From assembly GCF_024282095.1 (NCBI RefSeq), contig NZ_JAMWZS010000003.1:56085-120084 (forward strand): DNA of 64,000 nt, written 5' to 3'. Below the pieces are notes generated by a model. It was given only the letters and a program-made list of their open reading frames with translations, was not told the DNA's origin and did no database searches. The position numbers were made by a program, and so were the translations under genes. The stretch comes from Nitrosomonas sp. GTDB taxonomy: Bacteria; Pseudomonadota; Gammaproteobacteria; Burkholderiales; Nitrosomonadaceae. Shown here in pieces: positions 20,062 to 29,362 of this stretch; the first letter of the stretch is position 1; each line of letters begins with the position of its first letter.

Positions 20062-21630
20062 TCATATCGAAGATGCACTCAATAACACCACAAGAACAAA
20101 CACAACAAGATAGCGTGGTTTAAGTATTAATTTTTCAAATGAATTCGCCAGATGTCCTAGTTGCTTACCGATATCGACCATTTCTATACCAACCCCACGT
20201 AGCACCAATCGTTCCTCAAACCAACTCATTGCACTGGCTACCCACTCAAAAATTTTTCCGGCGATACCTTTGCCGCGACCAAATTCAGTCGCATCATAGC
20301 CTGAACGCGCAATTTTGATTTTTTGTTCCAGTTGAGCCAGGGTTGATATTGCGTCGCGCGAAGTAGGTGATCCTACTGCACGGTCGATAAAGTAGTTGTC
20401 AAAATAATCCAGATCCCGGCCTAATCCATAAGTCGGCCTTACTAATGCGCGATCTATGATAGGGTCAAGCCAGAAGCGTTGCAGCGATGAGTTGTACAAC
20501 CAGCGCAAATGAGCCAAATCTCGTGAAACCGGCCGCATGGGGTTGCCATTGGCGTGAAGTACCAGGGATGGCGAAGTCAAAACCTGATACCCACGCATAA
20601 TGACATGAGCACACATATGCCAGCTCGCAAGCTCCCAAAAACCTAAGCCACATTCAATAAACATCAATCCTATCTGGCCTGTAATTGCGAAACAGATGGA
20701 GCTTTTTACATCAGTTTGGGTTAATCCGACAATGAAGCTATAGATGGCAGTCAGCAAACCGACTATAACGCACAATATCATTGCAAAAGGTGCTCGTTCA
20801 AAGAGGGGTTGCAACAGTATGATCAGGAATACTCCGGAATGTATCATTACCGAACCATAAAACACGGCGCTTGAAGGTGTGGGGCCTTCCATTGCTCTGG
20901 CTAACCATGGAGAAAAGGGCAGTTGTGCGGATTTGGTGAAGGCTGCAATGGCGAAGCACAATGCAATGACCGTCGCATGCGATGTGGGCATGACGAGCTC
21001 TGCCTTCGAATTCAGATCTGCCCAATTGGTGGTTCCTGCATAGTGAAAGGCTAAAGCGATTCCAAAAATGAAACAGGCATCGCCAACACGGTTGGTAACA
21101 AAAACACGCGTGGCATTAATTGTTGCGATTGGGCGATCATATGCATAGGAAATTAAGAGATAAGAACATAAACCGGCAATTTCCCAGCCAATAAAAGTGA
21201 TCACTGCGTTACCCGACAGCGATATCAGCATCATGCCGGTAGAAAACAAGCTGAAAATAAAAAGATAACGAATGAATCCCTTTTCTCGATGCAGATAGTA
21301 GGTCGAAAATTGGATAATGATAACCAGAATTACTGAAAACAGTGCGGCGACGATGACGCTATATCCGCTGGTAACAAAGCGCATTTCGATATTGAGCAAT
21401 TCGCTACCTAGCCATTGTCCAACGTTAAATGAACCACTGTTGTTACCCAGAAAATCTGAGACCATTAAAGCAATGGCAAGCAAGCAGGCTGATATGATGG
21501 CAATTCTTACCATGACAGACATGATATTTTCATATCGCCTATCGATATTTTGAGAAATCAAAAAATTTACACCAATCAGCAGTGCAACCAATAGCGGTAC
21601 CAGGGGAATTAATGCAGCTAAGTAATCCAT
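20062..21630 (-). CDS. dabB: DabB, MrpD/NuoL-like membrane subunit of the DAB inorganic-carbon complex
   Basis: DabB is the membrane partner of DabA; together they form a vectorial carbonic anhydrase that hydrates CO2 to bicarbonate and is driven by an ion gradient. This 522-residue protein is of the NuoL type: Glu in FIGWEIAGLCSYLLI, Lys in FTKSAQLPFSPWLARAMEGPTP, and a His-containing helix 8 (SVMIHSGVFLI). As in known DabB it is shorter than NuoL and ends with a soluble stretch and a final helix. It starts one base after the DabA stop, the tight pairing expected for the two subunits. Confidence 0.9.
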   Translation of the reverse strand: MDYLAALIPLVPLLVALLIGVNFLISQNIDRRYENIMSVMVRIAIISACLLAIALMVSDFLGNNSGSFNVGQWLGSELLNIEMRFVTSGYSVIVAALFSVILVIIIQFSTYYLHREKGFIRYLFIFSLFSTGMMLISLSGNAVITFIGWEIAGLCSYLLISYAYDRPIATINATRVFVTNRVGDACFIFGIALAFHYAGTTNWADLNSKAELVMPTSHATVIALCFAIAAFTKSAQLPFSPWLARAMEGPTPSSAVFYGSVMIHSGVFLIILLQPLFERAPFAMILCVIVGLLTAIYSFIVGLTQTDVKSSICFAITGQIGLMFIECGLGFWELASWHMCAHVIMRGYQVLTSPSLVLHANGNPMRPVSRDLAHLRWLYNSSLQRFWLDPIIDRALVRPTYGLGRDLDYFDNYFIDRAVGSPTSRDAISTLAQLEQKIKIARSGYDATEFGRGKGIAGKIFEWVASAMSWFEERLVLRGVGIEMVDIGKQLGHLANSFEKLILKPRYLVVFVLVVLLSASSI

Positions 21631-21631
21631 G

Positions 21632-24600
21632 TTATGCCTCCATCCGCTCGGGTTGTTTAATCAGAACAGGTGGCAACGGCTCATTCTCGTTCTGATAATA
21701 GGATACTGATGATTCAAGAATTGGTACCTGTCTTTTCTCAGCTTGCCATGGCACAAAACCAACCCCCCGTTCGAATATCGATATTTCACCGCTATCGGGA
21801 TCCATGGCACCTAACAATATCCAACCGCCTCCGACCAGCTCACGAATAACCGCCTGGCGCTCATATATTTGCCCGAGAATTTCAGTTTTGGCTTCAATAA
21901 GAACTTGTAGGCGCAATGGTTCATGAATCTCGACCATTTGCTTGGATAAGCCCGTACGCAGATCACTTGTGGTGCCTTCCATCACGCCAAACATACCGGT
22001 AATGTTATGTGTAACCTTTGTGCCGCAGCCAAAATAATCGTTGTTGACTGTGGAAAAATAATATTCAAGATTGATACCGGCACCAACTGGACCAACAGCC
22101 AATAATAGATTTTCAAGCAGCTTGCCGTCGGCATCCTGCGTTGGGTCATATGAAATCAGAAAAACCCGGCGGTCCAGAAATGTACCCTGAGAGACTGAAC
22201 GCCGGCCTATGATAGCCCCCGCGATGGTGGCATGATTATATTCGGGGAAAGCCTGAGAAAAATCATTGGCGCGTAAGTAAACGTGCTGCTTTCCTTCCTC
22301 AGGCGTTTTGGGATTATTGGCTGAGGCAAAACGGCGGCAGCGCTCATGAGCAGAAGCTTTACCTGCATTGATTAAATCCCTCTTGACCGCTTCAAAATTT
22401 GATAATGCATGCTGGGGAATATCGATCACGTCATACCAGGTATATTCATCGCTACAGGTATCATGTTCGGCACCGACAAACCAGGTATCCTCTGGAATAT
22501 TGATACCGCGTTGCGCTAGCAATGCCCTGATTTCTGGACGATTTGCCATAGCAGCAAACAACCGTGCATTGGGGCCGCCACGTTTGCCACTGCAAGCGCC
22601 ACAGTTATAAGCGAATCCATGCGGGTTATTTTGATTGGTAGAACCATGCCCAAACAGCACAACAATGGGCGCAAAACCATAGGACAAGCCTGTTGTACGC
22701 ATAAATACAGTGAGTTTGTCAGCTTGTTCTTGATCAGTAAAACCCACACGAGGATTATCCGGTGTTGCGGCAGTATCTGACGCTGGTGCCGTGAACATTA
22801 ACCGCGTAGGGACTTGTTTTTCGATACTTCGGCGCAGCGTGTTATTAATTGCCAGCGTATATTTAGGTAGAAATACTTTGCCCAATAAGCCAAAGAAAAC
22901 AATGGGTGCCAGTGCGTCAATCACCGCATGTGAGAAAATCAGGCTGCGTCGCAGTGACTGATTCATTAAATAGGCTAGCTTCTTATAAAGGCGATAACCG
23001 ATGGTATGTTCTTGCAGCACACGATCGGTGCCTTCTCTCGGTATCTCATTCACTTCATTGACGGGAGTTACGGGCAGAGGACATTGTTTTTTTATTTTTA
23101 TGTCGTCGATTCCCTTGTAATTCATTGGAATACCGAAAAACCCTGCAGCACCAAGTGTTTCGATAGTTGGATTAATTTCTTCCAATTGACGACGCAAGCT
23201 TTCTTCACGATCATCCATGCACGTGACAACTTGTGCTTGTGGTCTCTGCTCGCGCTTAGCCCAGCGTCCACGTTTTAGGTTTGCATGTAAGACTTGATAG
23301 AAATTTTCTCTGTAATGATATTCGTAAGCATACAGCCACAATTTGCCACGTTGATCAGCAGTAAATTCATCAAGAACCGCCAGCATGCTATGCAAGTCTT
23401 TTTGCTGAGCATGCTGGAGGTGCATTGCATTTACCCCCAGATGCTGGCATAAGCGGAGTAATCGCCAACCGCCGTTGAACGCATTATGGCTAATATTATC
23501 TTCTACCATCGGACTGTGTTGCCACGTCCAGATTAAATCAGCGAGATCCTGCCACTCTGATTGCTTATACCGCTCTGAACTGGTACGCAACAGCAGATTT
23601 CTAACCGAATTAGTCAGGTATTCCGGTAAATCCCCATGATAGAATAACTTCCGTACCATGAATTCCGAGAGATTTTTCTGAAAATAAAATCGTAATGCGC
23701 CCACTCGTGCATCAATATTCCAGATATCTTCACAGGCTTGATAAAGCCATAGTCGATCTAACGTCAATCGGATAGCGAGATAATCGGCCAAGTGTACTTT
23801 TGAGGGACCGTTGTCAGGAAGATAATGCGGACGATGTTGTCGCCAGTTAATCATGCCTGCCCAACCCGGCAAATCAAATGCAAGCAAACGTAAATATCCT
23901 TCCCACTTTTCTTCGGGAATTTCTAAATGGGTCAGCTGCATAATGATGCAATCAACAGGATCTGTCGGAGTTTCTGAGATAACTCTCTGCCAATCAGGCA
24001 AGTCATGTAAAAATGGATTGGCATCATAGTGCATAACTGATCGCCAAGCAGCATACAGTCCAACCTCTCCGCAACCGGGTAATTTCCATGCGGATACGCC
24101 TTCATCCAAAGCAGATGCGCAGATGCGTATTAATTTAGTGCGGACTGAATACAGAATGTCTATTCCAGTGAGCGCCTTTATAAAATCGCGCATGGTTATA
24201 CTGTCACCCAATTGTGCCAGCATCTCATTGAGCTTGACTTCAGCTTCCTCACGCATTTTCAGGTGAATCAACAAATTATCGCTAACCGCTTGGGCGGAGT
24301 GGATTCTTTCCAACCATGTTTTTGCTTGTTCTTCCGATAAATCAAGCATGTTTTCGGGGTGTAATGAGGATTGCTCTAAATTCAGCTTACTTAAAATGAG
24401 GTCCCAAATCTGTTTAATGGCAACGGCTTCATCGGCATCACCTGCAAGCAGTTTTTTGCGTACAGCGTCAGGCACATCGGGTTGAATTTTTTGCAATGCA
24501 TTCAGTTCCTCGATTTGCCAATTTAATTGGCTGGCAGAGATGCCCTGCAAATCACATAGTAGTGCCACGCGATAAATATCGTTGCGTGTGATGGTCATCT

Positions 24601-24919
24601 GCGCCAATTTGCAAACCACTTGATCAGCACGTAATTCCGGATCATGCGCGATAGCAGCGGTCAGATCCTCATCGGTAATGGACCCTTTCTGGTATAGCGC
24701 ACGGTTGCGTTCGTCTGAGAGATAGCCGTGAATGCCCGTTAATGTTTCAACTTCTTTGACGGCCTCTTCAAATGGTAAGTGCTGAAAACCATGGATAGTG
24801 TTGTGGTGGACAAATTCACGTATAGTCGCTTGTCCAGGCAAGAGATGATCTAAGTGATCCAAATAAGCTAATATTTGCTCTTTCTTATCAGAAAATTCAG
24901 AGTGTCCTTTTATTGTCAT
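21632..24919 (-). CDS. dabA: DabA, beta-carbonic-anhydrase-like catalytic subunit (UPF0753/DUF2309)
   Basis: The 1095-residue cytoplasmic protein belongs to the UPF0753/DUF2309 family. Its zinc site is visible: Cys567, Asp569, Arg571 (VTCMDDREESL) and, far downstream, His758 and Cys773 (FGHGSTNQNNPHGFAYNC). The 15-residue His-to-Cys spacing matches characterised DabA, so the protein should be active. It lacks membrane helices and must dock on DabB and perhaps on the NuoM-like partners. It is co-transcribed: eight bases after NuoM-like 1 and one before dabB, with AGGA eight bases upstream of the ATG. DAB complexes are known from autotrophs such as Halothiobacillus and Hydrogenovibrio as two-gene systems; the larger setting here is unusual. 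Confidence 0.93.
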   Translation of the reverse strand: MTIKGHSEFSDKKEQILAYLDHLDHLLPGQATIREFVHHNTIHGFQHLPFEEAVKEVETLTGIHGYLSDERNRALYQKGSITDEDLTAAIAHDPELRADQVVCKLAQMTITRNDIYRVALLCDLQGISASQLNWQIEELNALQKIQPDVPDAVRKKLLAGDADEAVAIKQIWDLILSKLNLEQSSLHPENMLDLSEEQAKTWLERIHSAQAVSDNLLIHLKMREEAEVKLNEMLAQLGDSITMRDFIKALTGIDILYSVRTKLIRICASALDEGVSAWKLPGCGEVGLYAAWRSVMHYDANPFLHDLPDWQRVISETPTDPVDCIIMQLTHLEIPEEKWEGYLRLLAFDLPGWAGMINWRQHRPHYLPDNGPSKVHLADYLAIRLTLDRLWLYQACEDIWNIDARVGALRFYFQKNLSEFMVRKLFYHGDLPEYLTNSVRNLLLRTSSERYKQSEWQDLADLIWTWQHSPMVEDNISHNAFNGGWRLLRLCQHLGVNAMHLQHAQQKDLHSMLAVLDEFTADQRGKLWLYAYEYHYRENFYQVLHANLKRGRWAKREQRPQAQVVTCMDDREESLRRQLEEINPTIETLGAAGFFGIPMNYKGIDDIKIKKQCPLPVTPVNEVNEIPREGTDRVLQEHTIGYRLYKKLAYLMNQSLRRSLIFSHAVIDALAPIVFFGLLGKVFLPKYTLAINNTLRRSIEKQVPTRLMFTAPASDTAATPDNPRVGFTDQEQADKLTVFMRTTGLSYGFAPIVVLFGHGSTNQNNPHGFAYNCGACSGKRGGPNARLFAAMANRPEIRALLAQRGINIPEDTWFVGAEHDTCSDEYTWYDVIDIPQHALSNFEAVKRDLINAGKASAHERCRRFASANNPKTPEEGKQHVYLRANDFSQAFPEYNHATIAGAIIGRRSVSQGTFLDRRVFLISYDPTQDADGKLLENLLLAVGPVGAGINLEYYFSTVNNDYFGCGTKVTHNITGMFGVMEGTTSDLRTGLSKQMVEIHEPLRLQVLIEAKTEILGQIYERQAVIRELVGGGWILLGAMDPDSGEISIFERGVGFVPWQAEKRQVPILESSVSYYQNENEPLPPVLIKQPERMEA

Positions 24920-24927
24920 TGTTAATC

Positions 24928-26400
24928 CTATTGAATACGTTGACTGATAATATCGCTCATCTGAGTAATGGTTGCCGTTGATAAATCAATTAAAAGCGAC
25001 GGCCATAGACCAAAAAATACAATGCTGGCAACCAGTATGCCCGCTGCCAATAGCTCGGGTGTTCGCAAATCCTCAATTTCACGCATTTGCGGTTTTACAG
25101 GGCCTGTAAATAGCATGCCAATGGTGCGCATTGCATATGCTGAACTAATGACGATGCTTAAGCCCAGAAAGATCATCAGGAAACCCCATTGCTGAAAACC
25201 ACCAAGGAATGCATGAAGTTCGGCAAAAAATCCGACTGTACCCGGCAAGCCCATGGCAGCGAATAAGGTGATGGTCATGAATAGAGCAAAGCGTGGCATG
25301 ACTTCAACCAAAGAGCTGTAGTCCAGGATGTTGCGGGTATGAGTTCGTTCATAGAGCAGCCCCACCAGTAAAAACATGGCGCCCGCTATTAAGCCATGAG
25401 CCGTCATTTGTAAGACAGCACCGATGAATCCGGTTAAGTTCAACGTGGCTATATCCAGAAGTACTACGCCCATGTGACTTACAGAGGAATAGGCTACCAT
25501 GGCTTTAAGATCAATCTGTCGCCAGGCTAATAATCCGCCATAAACCATACCAAATAATGCCAGGAAAACAAGAACGGGCTGCAGTACCTGCGCTGCTTCG
25601 GGTAGCATCACGACTGCCCTGATTAATCCATAAGCACCCATTTTTAATAAAATGCCGGATAACAGGATACTGACTGGACTGGGTGCTTCTACGTGTGCTA
25701 AAGGGAGCCAACCATGAATTGGGAAAATAGGCATCTTGACACCAAAGCCGATCAAGAATCCTATTAATACCCATACTTGCTCATTCTTAGGCATGCTTTG
25801 CGCTGCTACGCTCATGGACGACATCAGTGTGCCGCCGTGCGGTGGCATATACTGACTGATCGCAAGCAAGCTGATTAACATAAAAATCGAGCCACCCATT
25901 GTATAGAGTACAAAATTAAGGCTCGCCACATGACGTCGTACACCGCCCCAACGACCAATCAGTAAGAATAGCGGCGCTAAGGTCACTTCCCAGAAAATAT
26001 AAAATAAGGTCCAGTCTTGCGAAAGAAACACACCCAGCATCCCAAATTCGAGTAGCAGGATACAGATGTGATAACCCTTGGTACCGTTAGAAATATTGAA
26101 AGAGGCCAGTAGCGCAATGGAAGTAAGCAAACATGCCAAAGCGACCATGGGTAATGACAGACCATCAACGCCTAATGCAAAGTGGCTACCCAGCTTTGGG
26201 TTGAGTACGAATTGCTGTTCAAACTGCAAGCCGCTATCGTGTATGTTATAGATAACAACTAGCCAGCAGCTGATCAAAAAAGCAATTGTTGCAAACAGGT
26301 TTGCGATGAATCGAATCTGATTGATGTTCTGTTTTGGTGTTAACGCCAGAAATAAAATGCCTATCGCAGGCATCCAAAGTAATATACTGAGTATCCCCAT
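24928..26400 (-). CDS. NuoM/MrpD-like antiporter subunit 1, first gene of the DAB operon
   Basis: This 490-residue membrane protein is most like NuoM. It keeps Glu in YIFWEVTLAPLFLLIG, Lys in GFGVKMPIFPIHGWLP, Lys in GILLKMGAYGLIRA and Glu in GFFAELHAFLGGF, so the whole proton path is intact. It leads the operon NuoM-like 1, dabA, dabB, NuoM-like 2, NuoM-like 3, two carbonic-anhydrase-like genes and a small acidic protein, all minus strand and mostly with gaps under 60 bases. None of the other complex I membrane or peripheral subunits is present, so it does not belong to a respiratory NADH dehydrogenase. Confidence 0.87.
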   Translation of the reverse strand: MGILSILLWMPAIGILFLALTPKQNINQIRFIANLFATIAFLISCWLVVIYNIHDSGLQFEQQFVLNPKLGSHFALGVDGLSLPMVALACLLTSIALLASFNISNGTKGYHICILLLEFGMLGVFLSQDWTLFYIFWEVTLAPLFLLIGRWGGVRRHVASLNFVLYTMGGSIFMLISLLAISQYMPPHGGTLMSSMSVAAQSMPKNEQVWVLIGFLIGFGVKMPIFPIHGWLPLAHVEAPSPVSILLSGILLKMGAYGLIRAVVMLPEAAQVLQPVLVFLALFGMVYGGLLAWRQIDLKAMVAYSSVSHMGVVLLDIATLNLTGFIGAVLQMTAHGLIAGAMFLLVGLLYERTHTRNILDYSSLVEVMPRFALFMTITLFAAMGLPGTVGFFAELHAFLGGFQQWGFLMIFLGLSIVISSAYAMRTIGMLFTGPVKPQMREIEDLRTPELLAAGILVASIVFFGLWPSLLIDLSTATITQMSDIISQRIQ

Positions 26401-26560
26401 GGAATCTTTACCTTTATTACTGGAAGTGTTTGTGTTTAGTTTTTAAAACTAGGAGTTTGGGCTTTTATTAAGCATTTTTAATTCTAGTTTTTTCTTAATA
26501 TAATTATCAGTATTTGAAGGATTATTTCTATACCGTACAGCGCAGATTTAAATATCCCTT

Positions 26561-26584
26561 ACACCAACAAGTACACCGACAAGT
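26561..26584. repeat. Two tandem copies of a 12-base sequence
   Basis: ACACCAACAAGT at 26561-26572 is followed directly by ACACCGACAAGT at 26573-26584, differing at one base. It lies 14 bases before the phased GTGAA array. It may be an additional operator element or chance duplication. Confidence 0.5.
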
Positions 26585-26597
26585 TAACATAAGAAAT

Positions 26598-26646
26598 GTG
26601 AATAAATAGTGAAAAATTAATATAAAAGATGTGAATAAGTAGTGAA
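26598..26646. promoter_or_regulatory. Phased GTGAA direct-repeat array upstream of the DAB operon
   Basis: GTGAA begins at 26598, 26609, 26631 and 26642. All four lie on one 11-bp register, with the position at 26620 degenerate. The two pairs are part of larger 23-base near-copies (26591-26613 and 26624-26646; 20 of 23 bases equal) spaced 33 bases, or three helical turns, apart. The pattern fits an OmpR/PhoB-type tandem-binding regulator. On the operon's coding strand the site reads TTCAC. Confidence 0.6.
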
Positions 26647-26915
26647 GGTGACGAGGTATTAGTTTGATGTTAAGAAAAATTAATTTGAGAAGCTGCAATC
26701 TTCTTGAGAATGCTCTTTATTTCAGCAAATTAACTCTAATAGTTTTAGGTAAAAACAAGAACTGACAATGGCTGCGGAAGAGGGTAGGAACAGAACAATA
26801 AGTCGACTTATTGCCGCAACATAGATGCTATTTTATCAGATTATTTCAATAAATCCACTCCATCTATCTCGTTTCTCTTTTGTGAAACGCTATTGCTGTT
26901 TAAATTAGCACATGC

Positions 26916-26946
26916 AAACTCCGCCGCCGACAGCGACGGAGTGTTT
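26916..26946 (-). terminator. GC-rich hairpin after the second RTX gene
   Basis: AAACTCCGCCGC at 26916-26927 pairs with GCGACGGAGTGTTT at 26933-26946 (one bulge and one G-T pair). It lies 24 bases downstream of the RTX stop codon on the minus strand and ahead of the DAB operon. The T tract is weak. Confidence 0.55.
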
Positions 26947-26970
26947 GGGTTAGCTTAGATGATCAAGAAA

Positions 26971-27918
26971 TCAGTTCACTATCAAGAAATCAGCCGCTGA
27001 TAAGGGTGGAACTCCGCTTAAGCTGGCAAATTGAATTGCTGCACCGGCACCATTACCATTGGCATCATACGATAAGGCGCCTGTCGTGGTATTGTAAAGT
27101 AGGAAGTCGTTAGCATCGGCAGCAACAACACCGGGACCTGCACGGAAATTACCTGCCGCAATTGCTCCCGGTAATCCAAAACTGGTAAAAATATCATTGT
27201 CCAATCGAATCGTATCGACGGGTGCGAAAAAGCCACTGATAGTATCTACATTAGTGGCGCTATTCAGCGTGGTGTCGAATAGGTAATGATCAGTGGCACC
27301 GAGACCAGCAAAGAGAGTATCGTTACCTAGGCCGCCAGCCAAGATGTCGTCGCCATTGCCACCTCGCAGGATATCGTTGCCCGCTTCACCTCGGAGAATA
27401 TCGTTACCATCATCACCGATCAAAGTATCGTTTCCGGAGCCACCAAACAGCTGATCATTGCCACCCAAACCGGCAAGAGTATCATTACCGCCTAAGCCTC
27501 TTACCGTATTGGCGGCTGAGTTGCCGGTGATATTATTGCTGTTGCCATTGCCTGTACCATTAATAACTGCAGCGCCTGTCAGATTAAGGTGCTCAATACC
27601 AAAGCCCAGAGTATGAGTGACGGAAGAATTAACCGTATCAACACCGCCCAAGGCATCATTGAAGGATTCTGCAGCAATATCTCCTAAATCATCTACAAAG
27701 TAGGTGTCATTCTGATCACCGCCATTCATGTTGTCAGCGCCGGCACCGCCGTCTAATGTATCGTTTCCATTGAAGCCAAGTAGAATATCTGTTCCAAGAA
27801 AGCCAGAGATAATATCGTTGCCATTGGTTCCGTCTAATTGAGGAAAGAATTGAAGGATAACGCCATTGAATTGCAGTGTGTTGTTGTCATTAAAGTTTGT
27901 ACCGTTAACAATTGCCAT
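26971..27918 (-). CDS. RTX-type secreted calcium-binding protein
   Basis: The 315-residue protein has dense RTX nonapeptides (GGxGxDxLx: GGNDTLAGLGGNDQLFGGSGND and similar) at about residues 40-70 and 135-205. A C-terminal serralysin-like module follows (DTIRLDNDIF ... FLLYNTTTGALSYDANG). It has no signal peptide, as expected for type I secretion through the C-terminus. A GAGGT lies about seven bases before the ATG. Its C-terminal module resembles that of the larger RTX protein at 295-2259. No enzymatic domain is seen. It is separated from the DAB operon downstream by a hairpin. Confidence 0.85.
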   Translation of the reverse strand: MAIVNGTNFNDNNTLQFNGVILQFFPQLDGTNGNDIISGFLGTDILLGFNGNDTLDGGAGADNMNGGDQNDTYFVDDLGDIAAESFNDALGGVDTVNSSVTHTLGFGIEHLNLTGAAVINGTGNGNSNNITGNSAANTVRGLGGNDTLAGLGGNDQLFGGSGNDTLIGDDGNDILRGEAGNDILRGGNGDDILAGGLGNDTLFAGLGATDHYLFDTTLNSATNVDTISGFFAPVDTIRLDNDIFTSFGLPGAIAAGNFRAGPGVVAADANDFLLYNTTTGALSYDANGNGAGAAIQFASLSGVPPLSAADFLIVN

Positions 27919-28174
27919 TTTATTTACCTCACATAAAATAGAAAAACTTCGACGAGTTGTTGTACTTCTGAGTGCACTACACGCTATTGATATAATGCAA
28001 TAGCAGCTGGTTTCAGTTGCACGCTATCCTGCGAATGTAATCTAAATTGATTGCAATTTTATTACGCAAGCTCAGAATTTAATGATACAGCATATCCAAC
28101 GAGCTGCCACAAGTGGTGCTGAATAATGGAAAGCGTCGCCATTGGAACTCCTACCTGCGTGCGCAATCGACCAT

Positions 28175-29326
28175 TTAAGCTTTGGTAAATACTGCCAGCG
28201 CTTCGACATGCGGTGTATGTGGGAACAGGTCGACAAGCTGAATATCGCTGATGGTCCAGCCGTTTTGGCTGAAAAACCAGGCGTCACGGGCGAAGGTTTC
28301 CGGGTTGCAGGAGATATAGTAAATATTTTTTAAAGCGATGAAGCTGGTAAAAAATCCCTGATGTTTTTTTAATCCGGCGCGAGGTGGGTCAAGTACTAAA
28401 GTTTCTGCATCGCTGACATTTTTTTTCAATTTTTTCCAGACAACAGGATCAAAAAGATCAACAGTCTGAGGCATCACTTTGGCGAGATTTCTGGCTTTGA
28501 GTGCCTGGATTGCGCCGGCTTCTGATTCGTAAGCGATAATGGCTGTGCAATCGGATTCGGCGATGATTTGTGTGAAATTGCCGGAGCCGCAGAATAATTC
28601 CACTACTTTGCCCGGTTGCGGATTATTTGCGAGTTTTTCTCTGAGCCAAGCCTGCATCCATTCGTTTTGTGCTGTATTGCCTTGCTTGAAAGGACGCTTT
28701 TGGTTACTGCGAATCTCATCGGCTTGCATGTCGTCATCCAGTTCAATCAGTTGCCAATTGTGTCCGGAATCCGCGTGCCATGCGCTGTTGGGTAGAGACT
28801 GGCGGGTGATTTTCAGCAGATTCCGGCATTTCTCATTGAGTACCATGCAATCATTGATGGGAACGATCTGATATGAGTTTTCGGACACAAACCCCAGTTT
28901 CACACCGTCTGTTTTGACCTGGCATCGATTGCGATAACCGTATAACTGCGGAGCAGGATGAATGGAACCAATGGCTAATGAGGCCGTATCAAATCCGACT
29001 CTTTTCATGGCGTAAACAAAGCGACTCCTCTTTTGTTCGAGCTGGCTTGTATAATCGGCAATCATCCAGGGGCAACCGGTGCAGGCATTTTCTTCCAGAC
29101 TGGCGTATGGACACGCGGGAATCTGTCTGTACGCAGAGGGTTGGGTGAGATGAAGTAATTTTGCGTAGGCGAATTTTTTATTGTTGAGTGGCTTGTCGAT
29201 CACTTCAAATTCGCCGCTATCGCCTGGCCACGTGCCATAAACGAAATAGGAAATATTATTCTGGATATTTTTGACAACGCCCAGGCCTTTTTGTGATAAA
29301 TGTGTAATCGTGCCTTTAAATTTCAT
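28175..29326 (-). CDS. RNA 5-methyluridine methyltransferase family protein (TrmA/RlmCD group)
   Basis: The 383-residue protein has an N-terminal TRAM-like segment (about 1-60). A cysteine cluster follows, CPYASLEENACTGCPW, which can bind a 4Fe-4S centre, and then the SAM-binding core (VELFCGSGNF). The catalytic LDPPRAGLKKH and SCNPETFARD motifs mark the RlmC/RlmD/TrmA class that methylates uridine-C5 in rRNA or tRNA. Its length is at the short end. The exact target nucleotide cannot be assigned from sequence alone. It is divergent from msrB. Confidence 0.85.
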   Translation of the reverse strand: MKFKGTITHLSQKGLGVVKNIQNNISYFVYGTWPGDSGEFEVIDKPLNNKKFAYAKLLHLTQPSAYRQIPACPYASLEENACTGCPWMIADYTSQLEQKRSRFVYAMKRVGFDTASLAIGSIHPAPQLYGYRNRCQVKTDGVKLGFVSENSYQIVPINDCMVLNEKCRNLLKITRQSLPNSAWHADSGHNWQLIELDDDMQADEIRSNQKRPFKQGNTAQNEWMQAWLREKLANNPQPGKVVELFCGSGNFTQIIAESDCTAIIAYESEAGAIQALKARNLAKVMPQTVDLFDPVVWKKLKKNVSDAETLVLDPPRAGLKKHQGFFTSFIALKNIYYISCNPETFARDAWFFSQNGWTISDIQLVDLFPHTPHVEALAVFTKA

Positions 29327-29362
29327 ATTGATGGTTATTTTTGATAATAAGGAAAATCCGCT

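Larger units (their letters stand above)
26401..26915. other. Upstream region of the DAB operon
   Basis: No gene is seen in about 515 AT-rich bases. The region carries a 12-base tandem repeat (26561-26584) and a phased GTGAA array (26598-26646) and must hold the DAB operon promoter. The regulatory array is about 200-245 bases upstream of the first start codon. Confidence 0.6.

Noticed and set aside
16961-26400. A respiratory complex I operon
   Set aside because: Only antiporter-like subunits are present; NuoH, NuoA, NuoJ, NuoK and all peripheral subunits are absent, while DabA is in the middle of the operon.
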